The position numbers and the translations under genes are program-made. The notes under the pieces are model-generated. The model saw nothing but the letters and a program-made list of their open reading frames with translations, had not been told where the DNA came from and searched no databases. Shown piece by piece: positions 25,683 to 33,106 of a stretch of DNA of 50,358 bases. Each line of letters begins with the position of its first letter. Position 1 is the stretch's first letter. Source of the DNA: Deinococcus seoulensis. Lineage in GTDB: Bacteria; Deinococcota; Deinococci; Deinococcales; Deinococcaceae. The stretch spans positions 1 through 50,358 of the forward strand of contig NZ_BMQM01000025.1 in the NCBI RefSeq assembly GCF_014648115.1, read 5' to 3'.

Positions 25683-25770
25683 ATCGTCGCGCCCCCATCA
25701 CGGCGCCCGGCAGGAAATGCAGCGCGCCGCGCAGAACCTCCGGGCGACCCTGCTCGCCCAGGGCGCGTAA
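25683..25770 (+). pseudogene. Severed C-terminal tail of the 25177 gene
   Basis: In the same frame as the upstream gene, the sequence reads RQEMQRAAQNLRATLLAQGA then stop, with coding-type codons but no start. It is explained as the original end of the 25177 protein, now separated by the 129-bp element. It resembles in style the helical Arg/Gln-rich tails of the neighbouring array proteins. Confidence 0.6.
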
Positions 25771-25802
25771 GCGAGCAGGGCCGTCCCACAAAGGAACTGA
25801 CC

Positions 25803-26165
25803 ATGATCTACGACACCCTGATCGGAGAAAGCGAAGCCGACCGCCGCCTGCGAGTCGAAGGCAAACACACGACGTTCGAAGAATCCCGCAACCTGCCGGA
25901 ATCCCGCCCGACAGTGCAGGTTGAAACGACCGCCCCAGCTGGCCTGACCGTCGGCGAGATGGTCCGCACGCCGCCGTCCGGCGGACAGACCACCGGGTTC
26001 GTCGAGGGCACGGAAGTCGGCACCGGCCGGGCAGTCATCCGGTTTGTCGGCTGCAACGGCCATCTCAACGTGTTCGACCTGAGCGAGATCCAGAGCGCCC
26101 AGCCCCAGACGGATGAGCGGGAGAGCCTGCGGCGACTGGAACAGTACGACCGCGACTGGGATTAA
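25803..26165 (+). CDS. Small acidic plasmid protein
   Basis: 120 residues from ATG 25803 with AAAGGAA ahead of it. The protein is acidic, with a central beta region (GGQTTGFVEGTEVGTGRAVIRFVG) and a charged helical C terminus (ERESLRRLEQYDRDWD). No family is recognised. It stands 30 bases upstream of the next array gene and shares its codon style, which suggests one transcription unit. Confidence 0.7.
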   Translation: MIYDTLIGESEADRRLRVEGKHTTFEESRNLPESRPTVQVETTAPAGLTVGEMVRTPPSGGQTTGFVEGTEVGTGRAVIRFVGCNGHLNVFDLSEIQSAQPQTDERESLRRLEQYDRDWD

Positions 26166-26195
26166 TGCAGCTGCAACTCACCTCGGGAGCCACCC

Positions 26196-26801
26196 ATGAC
26201 CCCAGCCTCCCCTGAAACGGCCCCCACCGCCCCCACCGCCCCCACGGTCTGGCCGTCCGGACCGTTCCCGCTCGCGGCGACCACCGGCGAAGCGCGGGAC
26301 ATCTGGCAGGCCATCAGCGGCGGCGCGGCGCTGGACCCGCACCGCGCGTTCCTGAAACGCCTCGTCGAGTACGCCCTGAGCGAACAGCGGTCCGGCGAGG
26401 ACCTGTACGACCGCGTGACCGGCGACCTGGGCGACCTGCTGAGCCCCGAAGTACGCGACTCCGGCGCGGGGCGCGGCCAGATCGAGACGGAAATCCGTTT
26501 CGCGTGGCAGCAGCTCTGGGACGAGCAGCGGGAGCGGGCCGTCGCGGCCGCGCACGAGCGCCTGCGTCCCTATTTCGGCCAGCGGTTCGGCACGCTGATC
26601 TGGCTTGACGGCAAACGGCGCACCGGGTGCTTCGTCTGGGCGGTCGACGGCCTGCGAATCACCCTGGCCGGGCGGCGCGACCGGCGGCCGTTCAAACTCC
26701 AGACCGACGCGCGCGACATCGAGGACGCCCTGAAACGCACCCGGCAGCGCGAGGAGGACCTGGCCCGCACCCGCGAGGCCCGGCGGCACCCGGCGTCCTG
26801 A
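26196..26801 (+). CDS. Array protein, intact member of a three-copy family
   Basis: 201 residues. A Pro/Thr-rich start is followed by WPSGPFPLAATTGEARDIWQ, a helical middle with DPHRAFLKRLVEYAL, the block AAAHERLRPYFGQRFGTLIW then DGKRRTGCFVWAVDGLRITL, and a charged tail (TRQREEDLARTREARR). The N-terminal half is related to the fragment at 27562, and the C-terminal half to the fragments at 29290 and 27361. It is therefore the only unbroken copy and the reference for reading the others. GGGAG precedes ATG 26196. Function is unknown. Confidence 0.75.
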   Translation: MTPASPETAPTAPTAPTVWPSGPFPLAATTGEARDIWQAISGGAALDPHRAFLKRLVEYALSEQRSGEDLYDRVTGDLGDLLSPEVRDSGAGRGQIETEIRFAWQQLWDEQRERAVAAAHERLRPYFGQRFGTLIWLDGKRRTGCFVWAVDGLRITLAGRRDRRPFKLQTDARDIEDALKRTRQREEDLARTREARRHPAS

Positions 26802-26842
26802 ACGGGGCGTCTCCCAGACCCGTGGTTACTGAACCGGCACAG

Positions 26843-27319
26843 TTATTTCACCTTAAAGCATAGTATCGCAGCGGATAACCATACTATACCCATCAGAAAT
26901 GCATTTATTATGGCAGGGTACGGAAAGTTTCGAATAATGATTGACACTTCCGGTGATTCTAAGTCGGCCAGCGCGATCACGTCCTTTCCTTTATCAGGCA
27001 AGTCAGAAATCCAACGGCATAATCCACTCCTGGCGCCGTCGCTGGTCTGATCTTCCCCGATTGTCACGCGATGGCTCTTATACGACTTGTCTTCAATGCT
27101 GTAAGCGTAGCGGAATATGCAGACGCGCTTCATTCGGTTTTCTGTTTCATCCAGATACTTAAAGTCCTGACGTTCCACCACGCGCGCAGGAACTGGCATG
27201 AAGTGAGCCGACTGTACATACAGTTGGTGTGTTACCACGGCTCCATAGACCGACATCAACAACACGGGCGTCATCGCCAGTACCACCATGATCAACACCA
27301 TGCGCGGGGAAACCTTCAT
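26843..27319 (-). CDS. DUF3592-like membrane protein
   Basis: 158 residues from ATG 27319 (MKVSPRMVLIMVVLAMTPVL). It has one N-terminal membrane helix (about 6-30), a loop with the DUF3592 pattern (PARVVERQDFKY, a CIFRYAYSIEDKSY strand, VIALADLESPEVS) and a C-terminal membrane helix ending in KVK. The start upstream at 27403 would run through the relic of another gene and was not used. The DNA is much more AT-rich than on either side, and it is inserted beside the cut copy of an array gene, so it arrived by transfer. Function is unknown. Confidence 0.75.
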   Translation of the reverse strand: MKVSPRMVLIMVVLAMTPVLLMSVYGAVVTHQLYVQSAHFMPVPARVVERQDFKYLDETENRMKRVCIFRYAYSIEDKSYKSHRVTIGEDQTSDGARSGLCRWISDLPDKGKDVIALADLESPEVSIIIRNFPYPAIINAFLMGIVWLSAAILCFKVK

Positions 27320-27360
27320 GGCCGACATCATCCTCCTAAAAAAGTGGCATCTGGACGACC

Positions 27361-27476
27361 AGAATCCAGAGCAGCTGAACGTCTGCGCCAACGCACAGTA
27401 CATCGAAGCGGCTCAGAAACGCACCCAGCCGCGTCAGGAGGCCCTGGCCGCCGGGCGCGGCACCAGACCGGCCTGA
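27361..27476 (+). pseudogene. C-terminal fragment of an array-family gene
   Basis: The sequence reads NVCANAQYIEAAQKRTQPRQ and ends AGRGTRPA-stop at 27476. It is nearly identical to the tail of the fragment at 29290-29619 (VCANAQYIEAAQKNTRQRQE). Everything before about 27375 is unrelated AT-rich DNA belonging to the DUF3592 insert. This is the second, deeply truncated member of the family. Confidence 0.7.
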
Positions 27477-27561
27477 ATCGCGGCTTCCCCCAGACCTTCC
27501 CCCCTCTCCCGGCGGCGCGTCTTCCCTCAGCGGAACGCGCCGCCCGCATCAAGGAGTCCCC

Positions 27562-27846
27562 ATGACCACCCCCACCACTCCGGCCCCTGAAACCATCCCG
27601 CCCGCCCGGCCGTCCGGACTGTACCCGCTCGGAACGGCCACCTGGGAAACCGCGAACCACTGGGACGCGATCCGGGGCGGCGGTCCGGCAGACCCGCACC
27701 GGGCGTACCTGAAACACCTCGTCGCGCAGGCGCTGCGTGCTGGGCTGAGGTACACCGACGACGTGCAGGCCCGCGTGATCGCCGAACTGGGCGACCTGCT
27801 GAACGACGAACTGCGGGCGCGCGGAACCCAGCGCGTCCACCGTTGA
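27562..27846 (+). pseudogene. 5' part of an array-family gene split by a TnpB element
   Basis: 94 codons from ATG 27562 (AAGGAG ahead) reading RPSGLYPLGTATWETANHWD, DPHRAYLKHLVAQAL and AELGDLLNDEL. It matches the N-terminal half of the 26196 protein (DPHRAFLKRLVEYAL, GDLGDLLSPEV). The frame stops at the edge of the IS200/IS605-type element that starts at 27848. The remaining half continues at 29290. Joining the two halves at the target sequence leaves a one-base frame difference, so some drift has occurred. Confidence 0.75.
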
Positions 27847-27954
27847 CGGCAGGGTGCCCGCGACTTCAGTCGTGGGCACCCTGCCGTCTCGCCCGAAGGG
27901 CGACTGAAGCTGAAGCATCTTGATTTAGCCTACTACGTGTGACACCATTTTTAT

Positions 27955-29274
27955 GTGGAAATTACGCTCACCGCTAAGCTCAAGCTGAAGCACACCCAGG
28001 AGCAGAAAGTTGCCCTGGATGCGTTCACCCTGAGCTATCGGGACGCGCTGAATCACACGGCCAAAGTGGCCTTCGACATGGGCAAGTCATCGAACGCCTC
28101 GAAGATTCAGAAGGAGGTCTACACCCATCTGCGTGAACACTTTGGGCTCAAGGCGCAGTCCGCCTGTTCGGTTCCTCGCCGGGTGGGCGCTTCGTTCAAA
28201 CAGTTCTGGACGAAGCTCAAGGATCACCAGAAGAAGCAGGCGTTCCGCATGGAGGCCGGACTGAAGCCCCGCCGATTCAAGGGCTTCGATGCGCCGCCTA
28301 AGTTCGTTTCGCGCAGCCTGACGATGTTCTACAAGAAAGATTACTCCTTCAAGAAGAACCAGCAGGTCAGCGTGGACACCCTGAACAACCGCATCGTGAT
28401 CCCCTACGAGGGATACGCCAAGCACCTCCAGCTCATCGTGGATGGTGCCAAAATCGGCTCAGGGACACTCTGGTATGACCGGCGGAAGAAGCAATATTAC
28501 TTGCTTGTGGCGCTGACCGTGACCCTTCCCGATCCGCAGTCCGAGGATCACAAGCGGGTTGTGGGTGTGGATGTCGGCCAGCGGTACCACGCGGTTGTCT
28601 CGGATACCCAGGACAACTCTTTCTTCCAGAGCGGCAAGCAGGCCCGCCAAAGGAAGGAGCATTTCTCCCGCCTGCGTAAGAATCTTCAGCGTAAAGGCAC
28701 CCGCTCCGCAACAAGGAAGCTCATTGAGCTTTCGGGCCGGGAAAGACGGTTTATCGCTGACTGGAACCACAAGTTGAGCCTTCGTATTCTTCGTCGCTTC
28801 CCCAATGCGTTCATCGGGCTTGAGGACTTGACGAATATCCGTGATCGCACCGAGGGACGTAGAACCCACAGGGCGAACAAGAAGTCCCGTGCCAACAAAC
28901 GTCGCCGGAGTCAGTGGAGTTTTGCTGAGCTGCAAACATTCCTGGCTTACAAGGCCCCACTGAACGGTTGCATGACCGTAAAGGTGGACGCCCACTTCAC
29001 GTCGCAGGCGTGTACCCAGTGCGGTCATACCAGCAAGGGGAATAGACCGGGCGCGGGACTGATGTTCAGGTGCGAGAGTTGCGGATACGAGGTGCATTCT
29101 GACCTCTTGGGTTCCAGAAACATAACGATGAGAACGCTGGTCATCCGGCAAGACTGGATGGTTACGGGGTACTTATCAACCACCCCTGATGTCTCGGACG
29201 CTGAAGCCAAAACTGCACGCCTCACGAGGTATGCGGGACTGCGGTGGAGTCCAGAGACAAACCCGCGACTTTAG
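27955..29274 (+). CDS. tnpB: TnpB, RNA-guided nuclease of an IS200/IS605-type element
   Basis: 439 residues from GTG 27955. RuvC catalytic residues are all present: Asp206 in VGVDVGQRYH, Glu290 in IGLEDLTNIRD and Asp383 in HSDLLGSRNIT. A zinc finger of four cysteines (CTQCGHTS...CESCGYE) sits between the last two. The N-terminal helical recognition part (AKLKLKHTQEQKVALDAF) is complete. TnpB proteins cut DNA at sites chosen by a guide RNA made from the element's right end, next to the target motif, and help keep the element from being lost. Nothing suggests inactivation. Confidence 0.92.
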   Translation: MEITLTAKLKLKHTQEQKVALDAFTLSYRDALNHTAKVAFDMGKSSNASKIQKEVYTHLREHFGLKAQSACSVPRRVGASFKQFWTKLKDHQKKQAFRMEAGLKPRRFKGFDAPPKFVSRSLTMFYKKDYSFKKNQQVSVDTLNNRIVIPYEGYAKHLQLIVDGAKIGSGTLWYDRRKKQYYLLVALTVTLPDPQSEDHKRVVGVDVGQRYHAVVSDTQDNSFFQSGKQARQRKEHFSRLRKNLQRKGTRSATRKLIELSGRERRFIADWNHKLSLRILRRFPNAFIGLEDLTNIRDRTEGRRTHRANKKSRANKRRRSQWSFAELQTFLAYKAPLNGCMTVKVDAHFTSQACTQCGHTSKGNRPGAGLMFRCESCGYEVHSDLLGSRNITMRTLVIRQDWMVTGYLSTTPDVSDAEAKTARLTRYAGLRWSPETNPRL

Positions 29275-29289
29275 TCGTGGGTAGTTGAT
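29150..29289 (+). ncRNA. Predicted omega (guide) RNA region of TnpB copy A
   Basis: In characterised tnpB elements the guide RNA overlaps the 3' end of tnpB and the right end, and its guide part lies just outside the element. Here the right-end hairpin (CGCGACTTTAGTCG, about 29263-29278) fits that position, and the guide would read from 29290 into the split array gene. This is placed by analogy only; no promoter or processing site was identified. Confidence 0.35.
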
Positions 29290-29619
29290 GGCGGCGTGAT
29301 CGGCATGGAAATCTATTATGCGCGGGAACTGCTGCGCCACGAGCAGGAGCAGCGGGACCTCGCGGCCGCGCATGAGCGCGTAAACCCCCAGCCCGGCCAG
29401 CGGCTCGGCGCCCTGATCTGGCATGACGGCAAGCGCAGCGTCGCCTGCGAGATCAGCCACGTCGACGGCCTGAGCGTCACCCTGATCGGCCGGCGCGGCT
29501 CGAAGCGGGTCACCGTCTGCGCCAACGCGCAGTACATCGAAGCGGCCCAGAAGAACACCCGGCAGCGGCAGGAGACCCTGACGGCCGGGCGCGGAGCCGG
29601 ACTCTTCCCGGCGTTCTGA
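29290..29619 (+). pseudogene. 3' part of the split array-family gene
   Basis: The frame reads GGVIGMEIYYARELLRHEQE, AAAHERVNPQPGQRLGALIW, DGKRSVACEISHVDGLSVTL and VCANAQYIEAAQKNTRQRQE before the stop at 29619. It aligns with the C-terminal half of the 26196 protein (AAAHERLRPYFGQRFGTLIW, DGKRRTGCFVWAVDGLRITL). A GTG at 29296 could in principle restart translation. It is the continuation of 27562-27846 beyond the TnpB element. Confidence 0.75.
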
Positions 29620-29632
29620 ACCCGACCAGTCA

Positions 29633-29661
29633 CCCAGGGAAGCAAGGGACGCTTCCCTGGG
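29633..29661. repeat. Perfect 11-bp hairpin, copy 2 of a repeated unit
   Basis: Same stem and loop as 17154-17182 (CCCAGGGAAGC, 7-base loop, GCTTCCCTGGG), with matching flanks from CCCGACCAG to GGGCC. It follows the end of the split array gene by 13 bases, as copy 1 follows a gene end, so it behaves like a terminator-type unit carried with genes. Confidence 0.7.
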
Positions 29662-29737
29662 CCAGGGGAAGGTGACGGCCCCCCTCCCCCCTCCCGGCGT
29701 GCCTTCCCGGCCGCTGCCCCCCTTTCAGGAGTCCACC

Positions 29738-29947
29738 ATGTCCAAGGTCACCCTTCCCGCCGCCCAGGTGCCCCGCGGAGCGCACCTGCACACCCCGCAC
29801 GGCACGTTCACGGTCACGCGGTCCACGACGACCGCGCGGGCCGTGGTGCTGCGCACCGCCTGCCGCCAGTCCCTGGCGTTCGAAGCGGACCGCCCCGTGC
29901 AGGTCACCCTGCCCCACACTCCGGCTGCGGCCGCGCGTGGCGCCTGA
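29738..29947 (+). CDS. Small plasmid protein
   Basis: 69 residues from ATG 29738 (MSKVTLPAAQVPRGAHLHTP) with AGGAG seven bases ahead. Beta-rich, with many Thr and Val residues and an alanine tail. The stop overlaps the next gene's ATG (TGATG), which supports its reality. No family is recognised. It is preceded by a C/T-rich leader like those before 27562 and 30767. Confidence 0.65.
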   Translation: MSKVTLPAAQVPRGAHLHTPHGTFTVTRSTTTARAVVLRTACRQSLAFEADRPVQVTLPHTPAAAARGA

Positions 29948-30675
29948 TGGGCACCACGACCGCGCACTTCCCCAGGGGCACGTCCATGCCCAGTTTCTTC
30001 TACGGCACGCTGGTCAGCCGGGAGGGCGGCATCGACCGCTACGAGAAGCCCTGGAGCGGCGGCGTGACCGTCACGGAGGTGGCCGCCAGCGCCCTGGTCG
30101 GCCGCGCGGAATTCTACGTGGTCATGCGGTACGGCAGCATGGGTCCGGTGCCGTTCAGCGGGTGGTTCGTCGCGGTGTACAAGGTAGGTTGGACCGGCCA
30201 GGAGCACGAGAACTTCTGGTACCGGGACCTGGACGAGTCCATGAACCCCCTCGAGGCCCGCGCCACGAAGGCCGTGCTCACGGCCGCCGAGCAGTACGCG
30301 CCACTGCCGCACCTGAGTCCCGAGGACGACGCGGCCGCCCGGCAGGCGAACGGGGAGTCCCGGCGGGCGGGGGTGTCGTACGAGGCGATGCACGCCGCGC
30401 GGGAGCGGCGGGACGCGCTCGACCCGGATTTCCAGACGCGCCGCTGGCGGGAACGCTGCTGGGAGCACGTCCGGCAGCGCGAGCGGGCCGCGCGGGTCCC
30501 CAGCGGCGCGACCGTGCAGTTCGCCCGAGGCATGACGTTCACGCGCGGCCCGGCGATGGACACGTTCACCCTCGTGCGGGTGGGGCGGCGCGTGCATTTC
30601 GAGGACAGCAGCGGGTACCACCGCTACCGCATCGCGGACTGGGAGACGATGGAGTACACCGTCCTGGCCGTCTGA
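29947..30675 (+). CDS. Hypothetical plasmid protein
   Basis: 242 residues; the ATG overlaps the previous stop codon. A second in-frame Met (MPSFFYGTLVSREGGIDRYE) 13 residues in could be the true start. The first 80 residues are beta-rich with many aromatics (AEFYVVMRYGSMGPVPFSGW, NFWYRDLDESMNP). The middle is charged and helical (ARERRDALDPDFQTRRWRER), and the end returns to a beta fold (SSGYHRYRIADWETMEYTVL). No family is recognised with confidence. The coding pattern is strong. Confidence 0.7.
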   Translation: MGTTTAHFPRGTSMPSFFYGTLVSREGGIDRYEKPWSGGVTVTEVAASALVGRAEFYVVMRYGSMGPVPFSGWFVAVYKVGWTGQEHENFWYRDLDESMNPLEARATKAVLTAAEQYAPLPHLSPEDDAAARQANGESRRAGVSYEAMHAARERRDALDPDFQTRRWRERCWEHVRQRERAARVPSGATVQFARGMTFTRGPAMDTFTLVRVGRRVHFEDSSGYHRYRIADWETMEYTVLAV

Positions 30676-30766
30676 AACGCCCGCGCACGCCCCTGAAGAT
30701 CAACCCGGCAGGGACGGGGGCTGACCGGCCCTCTCCCCTGCCCTCTTTCCCCCTTTGGAGACCCCC

Positions 30767-30808
30767 ATGAATCCATTCCTTTCCGGAGTTCTGCATGCTG
30801 TCCTTTCG
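30767..30808 (+). pseudogene. First codons of a methyltransferase gene split by TnpB element B
   Basis: ATG 30767 with GGAG eight bases ahead reads MNPFLSGVLHAVLS and then runs into the element. Joining TTTCG at 30808 to AGTGAACACC at 32268 gives MNPFLSGVLHAVLSSEHPER and then a continuous frame into the methyltransferase at 32268-32672. The insertion thus hit the extreme 5' end of that gene and separated it from its ribosome site. Confidence 0.65.
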
Positions 30809-32182
30809 TCAACGACCCGCGACTGAAGTCGCAGGCTTGTGACTCCCCTCAGCCTCAACTGCGGGGTGGGCCCCACCTTCGGCGTCATAGAGGGTCACGT
30901 CTTCAGCCTCTCGGCTGGGGATGGCTGACAAGCACCCCGAGAACTCCTGTTCCAACTTCCACTGCCACGCCTTCATCCCCACGTTCGTCGCCCCCACCAC
31001 GTCCGCATGTCCACTCCACCCACAATTCACGCAGGCGAATCGTTCCCTGCCCTGAGGCCGGTTCTCCCGACTGACATGCGCACACCTCGGGCAGGTCTGC
31101 GACGTATACCGGGCATCTACCGCCGTCACCAGCGATCCGACCAGTGGGGCCTTGTAGGTCACCATGGCCCGCAGTGCCGCGTAGCTCCACGTGGACCTGA
31201 CCCGGTTCACCTTCTTCTGCTTCATGGACGCCTTCGGGCGACTCCGGCGTTCGGTGCGTTCCCTAATGTGGGTGAGTTCTTCCATCCCGATCAGGGCGAG
31301 GGGATTGGCGTCAACGATCTGACGGGCAAGGACGTGGTTGCGCTGGGCCGTGAACCGTCTCTCCCGCGCGCTGATGGAAACGAGTCTCCGCTTCGCGCTC
31401 CGGGTGCCTTTGGCCTGCAACTTCGTCCTGAGATGCTGAACATGATCTGCCTTCTTCCGGTGACTGCTCCCTTCAAACATGGTGATCTTCCCGTGGCCAA
31501 CCGGATCAATCACTTTCGTGACGGCGTGATAGCGCTGACCGACATCCACCCCGACCACCTGTTTAAGTTCACCGACCACCACCGGTTTCTCAACCGTGTA
31601 GGCGACCAGCAGATACCACTGCTTCTTTGGCCGGTCATACCAGAGTTTCGCGGCTCCGATCTCCGTATCCGGACGCTGGAGGTCTTCAAGGTGGGTGCTC
31701 CAACCGGCATACCCGAGGGTCATCCGGCCTTCCAGCGTCATCACGGAGACCTGACGCCCGGTCTTGAACGAGTAGTCCCGCCCATAGTGGTAGTCCAGGG
31801 TCAGAGCCTTGAAGACCGGGGCGTGGTCAAGACCCCGGTAAAGACGGGGAAGACGGCCCTTCCGGCCCACCTGCCCCTGAGCGGCCTTGAGTCGGGCCAC
31901 CGATTGTTTGGTCATGGTCCAGAGTGTCTTATAGGCGGCGGAGACCGAATCACGCACGGAACAGGCCAGCTGGGAAGCCAGTCCGTAACGGGCGCGAATG
32001 TCGGCGTAACAGCCCTTGTGAATGGCGATGCCACTGGACGTTTTGCCGTGCGTGAAGGCCCACTGAGAGGCGTGGTTCTGCGCGTCCCGGTAGGCGGTCG
32101 TGACCGCGAGCAGTCGGCTGTGCTGTTCGGGAGAACAGCGCAGCTTCAGCTTGGCGGAGCGGACGATCTTCACAGTCATCAT
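30809..32182 (-). CDS. tnpB: TnpB, RNA-guided nuclease (copy B)
   Basis: 457 residues. The RuvC triad is intact: Asp213 in VGVDVGQRYH, Glu301 in LIGMEELTHIRE and Asp394 in GHADVVGATNVG. The zinc finger is CPRCAHVS...CVNCGW. The N-terminal region (AKLKLRCSPEQHSRLLAV) matches copy A in layout. The second Met may be the start. The C-terminal tail of about 55 residues after the last catalytic Asp is longer than needed for catalysis and overlaps the right end, where the guide RNA would be made. It should be active if a guide RNA is expressed. Confidence 0.92.
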   Translation of the reverse strand: MMTVKIVRSAKLKLRCSPEQHSRLLAVTTAYRDAQNHASQWAFTHGKTSSGIAIHKGCYADIRARYGLASQLACSVRDSVSAAYKTLWTMTKQSVARLKAAQGQVGRKGRLPRLYRGLDHAPVFKALTLDYHYGRDYSFKTGRQVSVMTLEGRMTLGYAGWSTHLEDLQRPDTEIGAAKLWYDRPKKQWYLLVAYTVEKPVVVGELKQVVGVDVGQRYHAVTKVIDPVGHGKITMFEGSSHRKKADHVQHLRTKLQAKGTRSAKRRLVSISARERRFTAQRNHVLARQIVDANPLALIGMEELTHIRERTERRSRPKASMKQKKVNRVRSTWSYAALRAMVTYKAPLVGSLVTAVDARYTSQTCPRCAHVSRENRPQGRERFACVNCGWSGHADVVGATNVGMKAWQWKLEQEFSGCLSAIPSREAEDVTLYDAEGGAHPAVEAEGSHKPATSVAGR

Positions 32183-32267
32183 CGTGCATTAAGCTGCTTT
32201 GAAAGACAAGTCCCACCTGACGGCGGGACACTCGCTCCTCCCATGACTGAAGTCACGGGGGTCCGCG
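30809..32267 (-). mobile_element. IS200/IS605-type element with tnpB only (copy B)
   Basis: Oriented leftward. The right end (near 30809-30835) holds CGCGACTGAAGTCGC, and the left end (near 32231-32268) holds GACTGAAGTC inside a larger CTCGC...GCGAG stem, the same type of subterminal hairpin as copy A. No tnpA is present. The edge at 30808-30812 reads TTGAC on the minus strand. It splits a DNA methyltransferase gene. Copies A and B have related but clearly different proteins, so they are separate arrivals. Edges are inferred from the reconstructed host gene. Confidence 0.7.
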
Positions 32268-32672
32268 AGTGAACACCCTGAGCGCGGCGTGGGCGGTGAC
32301 GCCCGCTTCCGCGGGAACTGCGCGCCGCAGGTGTACGAGTGGCTGATCCGCCAGAGCGGCGCGCGCAGCCTCATCGACCCGTGCTTCGGGAGCGGGACGA
32401 GTCTGGACGTGGCGCTGCGCCTGGGCCTGGACGCGCAGGGTTCGGACCTGAGCGTGGGCGCGTACCACCAGGGAGTCGCGTCGCGGCTGCGGGCGCGGGG
32501 CGCGCAGGTACGCCTCGGTCTGGACGCCAGTGCGCCCGGCTGGCCCGGGCACTTCCGAGCGGCGGACCTGGTGGTCGCGCACCCGGCGTACGGCACGCAA
32601 CTGGCGTACCACGCTCGCCCGCGGCAAGTGACCCGAGGATTCGTTCTCAACAGCATGGACCTCAGAAAGTAA
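32268..32672 (+). pseudogene. Interrupted and truncated DNA methyltransferase
   Basis: The frame reads EHPERGVGGDARFRGNCAPQ, then IDPCFGSGTSLDVALRLGLD (AdoMet-binding motif I type) and VVAHPAYGTQLAYH, where an N4/N6 amino-methyltransferase would have a (D/N/S)PP(Y/F) motif IV; here it is HPAY. After LAYH the similarity ends and the frame stops at 32672, so the C-terminal half is missing. The 5' codons are at 30767-30808 beyond TnpB element B. Broken at both ends, it is not expected to work. Confidence 0.7.
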
Positions 32673-32674
32673 TA

Positions 32675-32731
32675 TAGGCTATACGCCTATTGCAGCTAAT
32701 AGCTCTTGCAGTTTATAGGTGTTTAACCTAC
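32675..32731 (+). promoter_or_regulatory. Promoter and operators of the HTH/PIN toxin-antitoxin operon
   Basis: A -35 TTGCAG (32691-32696), 17-base spacer and -10 TTATAG (32714-32719) lie in AT-rich DNA before the antitoxin ATG 32741. Two inverted repeats flank them: ATAGGC-N5-GCCTAT at 32675-32691 and TAGGT-N5-ACCTA at 32717-32731. The shared TAGG half-site and the overlap with promoter elements suggest binding of the HTH antitoxin for autorepression. Confidence 0.55.
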
Positions 32732-32740
32732 TGTGGCAAT

Positions 32741-33106
32741 ATGGATACCAATCTTCGGGTCAGAGAGGCGATGAAGGCGGCCGTACGCCGCCGGGGCCTC
32801 ACACACGCACAACTCGCCTCTCGCCTGGGTATCAAACAACCCTCTGTCACGCAGCTTCTCAACGGTACATACGGCAAAATCCCGCAGTCTCTTCTGGAGG
32901 CGCTCGACGTCCTGGGCTTGGAGATCGCGGTGGTCGAATCACCCAACGCAGACGATGCAGAGACCGCACAAGCCAAAGCGGAAGCCATGAGCTTGCTCAG
33001 CGCGAACCCCTGGGGAAAGAAGCCGATGGGTCTGGATACACCCGTCAAGGTCAAGGGACCAGCCATTGAGGAGCTCCTGCATGATCACCGTGGACCTGAC
33101 CTGTGA
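32741..33106 (+). CDS. HTH (XRE-type) antitoxin of a PIN-toxin pair
   Basis: 121 residues from ATG 32741. The N-terminal half is an XRE helix-turn-helix (MKAAVRRRGLTHAQLASRLG, then KQPSVTQLLNGTYGKIPQSL). The C-terminal half (AKAEAMSLLSANPWGKKPMG, KVKGPAIEELLHDHRG) is acidic and extended, as in antitoxins that wrap a PIN toxin. The stop codon overlaps the toxin's GTG by four bases. Antitoxins of VapC-like toxins are often AbrB, RHH or Phd; the HTH type is less common. It should repress its own promoter. Confidence 0.8.
   Translation: MDTNLRVREAMKAAVRRRGLTHAQLASRLGIKQPSVTQLLNGTYGKIPQSLLEALDVLGLEIAVVESPNADDAETAQAKAEAMSLLSANPWGKKPMGLDTPVKVKGPAIEELLHDHRGPDL

Larger units (their letters stand above)
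27848..29289 (+). mobile_element. IS200/IS605-type element with tnpB only (copy A)
   Basis: The left end, just after TTGAC at 27843-27847, holds a long stem (GACGGCAGGGTGCCC pairing with GGGCACCCTGCCGTC) around the loop GCGACTTCAGTCGT. The right end, finishing at TTGAT 29285-29289, holds CCGCGACTTTAGTCGTGGG. Subterminal hairpins with no terminal inverted repeats and a TTGAT-like pentanucleotide are features of ISDra2-type elements. No tnpA is present, so movement needs a transposase in trans. It splits an array-family gene. The exact edges are inferred. Confidence 0.75.

Noticed and set aside
31007..32272. A 421-codon plus-strand frame opposite TnpB copy B
   Set aside because: Antisense to TnpB with intact catalytic residues; no motif of its own.
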